A DNA stretch of 64,000 nt from Altericroceibacterium indicum (GTDB lineage: Bacteria; Pseudomonadota; Alphaproteobacteria; Sphingomonadales; Sphingomonadaceae). This document shows, piece after piece, positions 62,046 through 64,000 of the stretch. Under the pieces are notes generated by a model. The model was not told the DNA's origin, ran no database searches, and saw only the letters and a program-made list of their open reading frames with translations. Every line of letters begins with the position of its first letter. The first letter of the stretch is position 1. A program made the translations under genes and the position numbers. The stretch spans positions 372,001-436,000 of the forward strand of contig NZ_WTYQ01000003.1 of NCBI RefSeq assembly GCF_009828105.1, written 5' to 3'.

Positions 62046-64000
62046 ATGACAATATTCACCACTGGTAAAGCCTTCGGGCTCATCGCCCTTTCCATCGCTT
62101 TTGCCGCCCCGGCGCTTGCGGCCAATGATGGCGAAGTGAATGGTAAAGCGCGCTTTTCTGCGCAAGACCTTGTGACAATGCCCCGGCTGGGCTCGCCTGC
62201 TGCTTCACCTGACGGCACGTGGGTCGCCTATACGGTCACCACCACCGACCCTGAGAGCTACAAACGCTCCACGAAGATTATCCTTCAGCGCAGCGATGCG
62301 GGGCCGGACAGCGGGGTGACTGTGCCGTTTGATGGCTCAGTCTCTTCTCCTTCCTTCGCATCGGACGGTACTTTATATTTCACCGCTTCAGGCAAAGGTT
62401 CTGATGGCAAATCTGCCAGCCAATTGTGGCGAATCGCCATACCCAAATCATGGAATGGCAATGCCAGTCGTTTGCCCAGGGCTCAGCAGGTGACTCGCTT
62501 TGCCAGTGACGTGGTGGGCTATAAAATCTCTCCCGACAGCAAAAAGCTGCTCGTCTGGGGCGATGTGGCGCGCAAGTGCACGACACTGGATTGCACAATT
62601 CAGGGAAATCGCAGCAAGGCTGAACATGGCAATGCACGCTTCTACGATTCCACCGATGGCTTCGTGCGGCATTGGGATCATTGGGAAACCCCCGGCGAAT
62701 ACAGCCGCGCCTTTGCCTATACACTCACCGCCAAAGGGGTTGCCGATCCCGTCGCCCTCGATGGCCCGGACGGCCCCGGCGCACTGATCGCTGACACGCC
62801 GAGCAAACCGTTTGGCGGCGGCGAAGAACTGAACTGGAGCGCTGATTCAGCCAGCGTCTATTTCACCGCTCGCCTGGCAGATGTGAATGAACCCACTTCA
62901 ACCAATCTCGATATTTATCGCACTGATCTTTCTGTCGGCAAGCCAGTAGACCTGACGGCTGACAATGAAGCCACCGATACGCAGCCGGTGCCGTCACCCG
63001 ATGGCAAATGGCTGGCCTGGCTGGCAATGGAACGGCCCAAATATGAAGCGGATCAACTCACCATCCATCTGCGCAACCTGCAGACGGGCGAAAGCCGCGC
63101 GCTGACCAAGGATTTTGACCGCAGCTTTTCTTCCATCGCCTGGACACCCGATTCCCGCGCCATCATTGCAACGGCAGCAGATGAACTGGATGTGCCTGCG
63201 TTCCGGATCGATCCGACCAGCGGCATGGTGGAAAAGCTGGACCTGGTCGATGGGAATGAAGCCCATATCGCCAATGTCATTCCGCTGAGCCTCAACCGGA
63301 TGCTGTTCACGCGTGATTCCATTGCTAATCCGCCCGAACTCTACATTGCAAACGGTCCAGATAAGGCCAAGCGTCTGACCGACATTGCCTATAGCAAAAT
63401 GGCAGCCTTGGCCCCGGTCACAACCAAGCGTTTTGCCTTTGCCGGTGCCGAAGGTGACACGGTGCATGGCCAGATCACGAAACTGGCAGGCACGGACGGT
63501 AAGATGCCCGCGATCCTTTATGTTCATGGTGGGCCACAAGGCTCCTTCAATGATTCATGGTCCAGCCGGTGGAATCCGGCTGTGGTTGCCAGTCAGGGCT
63601 ATGCCGTGGTCTCGGTCGATTTCCATGGGTCCACCGGATATGGTCAGGCCTTCACCGATTCGATCAATAAGGACTGGGGCGGTAAGCCGCTGAAAGACCT
63701 GCAACTCGGCCTTGCTGCGGCCTTGAAGGATGATTCCCAGATTGACGGTAGCCGCGCCTGCGCGATGGGGGCTTCCTATGGTGGCTTCATGATGAACTGG
63801 ATCGAAGGCAATTGGCCGGATCGATTCAAATGTCTTGTTCAGCATGACGGGTTGTTCGACATGCGCAGCTTCTATTATGTCACCGAAGAAAGCTGGTTTC
63901 CGCGTTGGGACTTCGGTGGGTCTTACACCGAAAATCCGGAAATCTATGAAAAGTGGAATCCGGTCAATTTTGCAAAGAAATGGAAGACCCCGATGTTCGT
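62046..64000 (+). CDS. S9-family prolyl oligopeptidase-like peptidase (3' end cut by window)
   Basis: The frame is open from ATG at 62046 to the window edge, about 651 residues. Signal peptide TGKAFGLIALSIAFAAPALA; beta-propeller-like N-domain with repeated SPDG / ASDG / SADS turns (ASPDGTWVAYTVTT, SPDSKKLLVWGD, SPDGKWLAWLAME). Then the alpha/beta-hydrolase domain: ILYVHGGPQGSFND and MGASYGGFMMNW with the nucleophile Ser at about residue 577. Asp and His of the triad lie beyond the edge. An exported acylaminoacyl- or dipeptidyl-peptidase-like enzyme. It starts 63 bases after popZ. Confidence 0.9.
   Translation, partial: MTIFTTGKAFGLIALSIAFAAPALAANDGEVNGKARFSAQDLVTMPRLGSPAASPDGTWVAYTVTTTDPESYKRSTKIILQRSDAGPDSGVTVPFDGSVSSPSFASDGTLYFTASGKGSDGKSASQLWRIAIPKSWNGNASRLPRAQQVTRFASDVVGYKISPDSKKLLVWGDVARKCTTLDCTIQGNRSKAEHGNARFYDSTDGFVRHWDHWETPGEYSRAFAYTLTAKGVADPVALDGPDGPGALIADTPSKPFGGGEELNWSADSASVYFTARLADVNEPTSTNLDIYRTDLSVGKPVDLTADNEATDTQPVPSPDGKWLAWLAMERPKYEADQLTIHLRNLQTGESRALTKDFDRSFSSIAWTPDSRAIIATAADELDVPAFRIDPTSGMVEKLDLVDGNEAHIANVIPLSLNRMLFTRDSIANPPELYIANGPDKAKRLTDIAYSKMAALAPVTTKRFAFAGAEGDTVHGQITKLAGTDGKMPAILYVHGGPQGSFNDSWSSRWNPAVVASQGYAVVSVDFHGSTGYGQAFTDSINKDWGGKPLKDLQLGLAAALKDDSQIDGSRACAMGASYGGFMMNWIEGNWPDRFKCLVQHDGLFDMRSFYYVTEESWFPRWDFGGSYTENPEIYEKWNPVNFAKKWKTPMF

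Noticed and set aside
1-64000. tRNA, rRNA, CRISPR array, insertion sequence, prophage or replication origin
   Set aside because: No gap holds a cloverleaf with a TTC-A loop, no direct repeat-spacer series, no transposase or integrase wording, and no origin-like iterons were seen.

Overview
The window reads as one continuous stretch of alphaproteobacterial chromosome, most likely from the order Sphingomonadales (an Erythrobacter/Altererythrobacter-like or Sphingomonas-like bacterium). The pointers are tandem TonB-dependent receptors next to a TPR-sulfotransferase, a UrcA-family secreted protein, an L13-S9 pair with an Ala/Pro-rich S9 extension, a PopZ-family protein behind a Pcm-TolC pair, a complete suf operon led by an Rrf2 regulator, and a divergent xseA/purD pair. 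I found no rRNA or tRNA gene, insertion sequence, prophage or CRISPR array. Gene density is high, and many neighbours overlap by 1-4 bases (ATGA or TGATG type), so translational coupling is common.

Layout. 1-3.9 kb: end of a DUF2141 protein, then a minus-strand flippase / diacylglycerol-kinase-like / nucleotidyltransferase-like group that looks lipid related. 4.1-6.0 kb: a small accessory patch (DUF3885 protein, cysteine-rich secreted protein, tiny membrane protein). 6.2-12.3 kb: M20 amidohydrolase, 2-oxoadipate dioxygenase/decarboxylase, MFS transporter, split YeeE/YedE sulfur transporter, FUSC membrane protein. 12.5-17.3 kb: malate synthase G, a GlcG/HbpS protein and a DadA-like amino-acid dehydrogenase in one operon, with a divergent Lrp-type regulator. 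17.4-20.6 kb: MscS channel, RNase T2, TadA, ribosomal L28. 20.7-29.8 kb: phytase-esterase-like protein, TPR-sulfotransferase and two TonB receptors, both of which appear to start at TTG. 30-38 kb: M23 lipoprotein, DUF2093, xseA, purD, adenosine kinase, EI24 protein, lipoprotein, Ohr, and an unknown duplicated protein.

38-44.2 kb is the suf operon (sufR-sufB-DUF559-sufC-sufD-sufS-sufT-sufA). Between sufR and pyrD there is a candidate small RNA with its own promoter and terminator. 44.6-50.8 kb carries pyrD, an acyl-CoA ligase, an unknown gene, a ThiS-ThiG fusion, a MerC-domain protein and ctaA. 51-64 kb carries rplM-rpsI, a PepSY-like membrane protein, a phosphoesterase plus second DAGK-like gene, urcA, a LytS/LytTR-type two-component system with a small membrane protein, class I fumarase, pcm-tolC-popZ, and the start of an S9 peptidase that runs off the window.

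The most unusual items are the ThiS-ThiG fusion (the sulfur-carrier Gly-Gly end is buried inside a longer chain), the candidate sRNA with a C-rich hairpin loop, the DadA-GlcG-GlcB operon that would link amino-acid oxidation to glyoxylate use, a nuclease-like DUF559 gene inside the suf operon, a 34-bp palindrome upstream of a TonB receptor, and a Tam41-like protein overlapping a lipid-kinase-like gene. Functional names come from motif and family recognition by eye; no database search was run.
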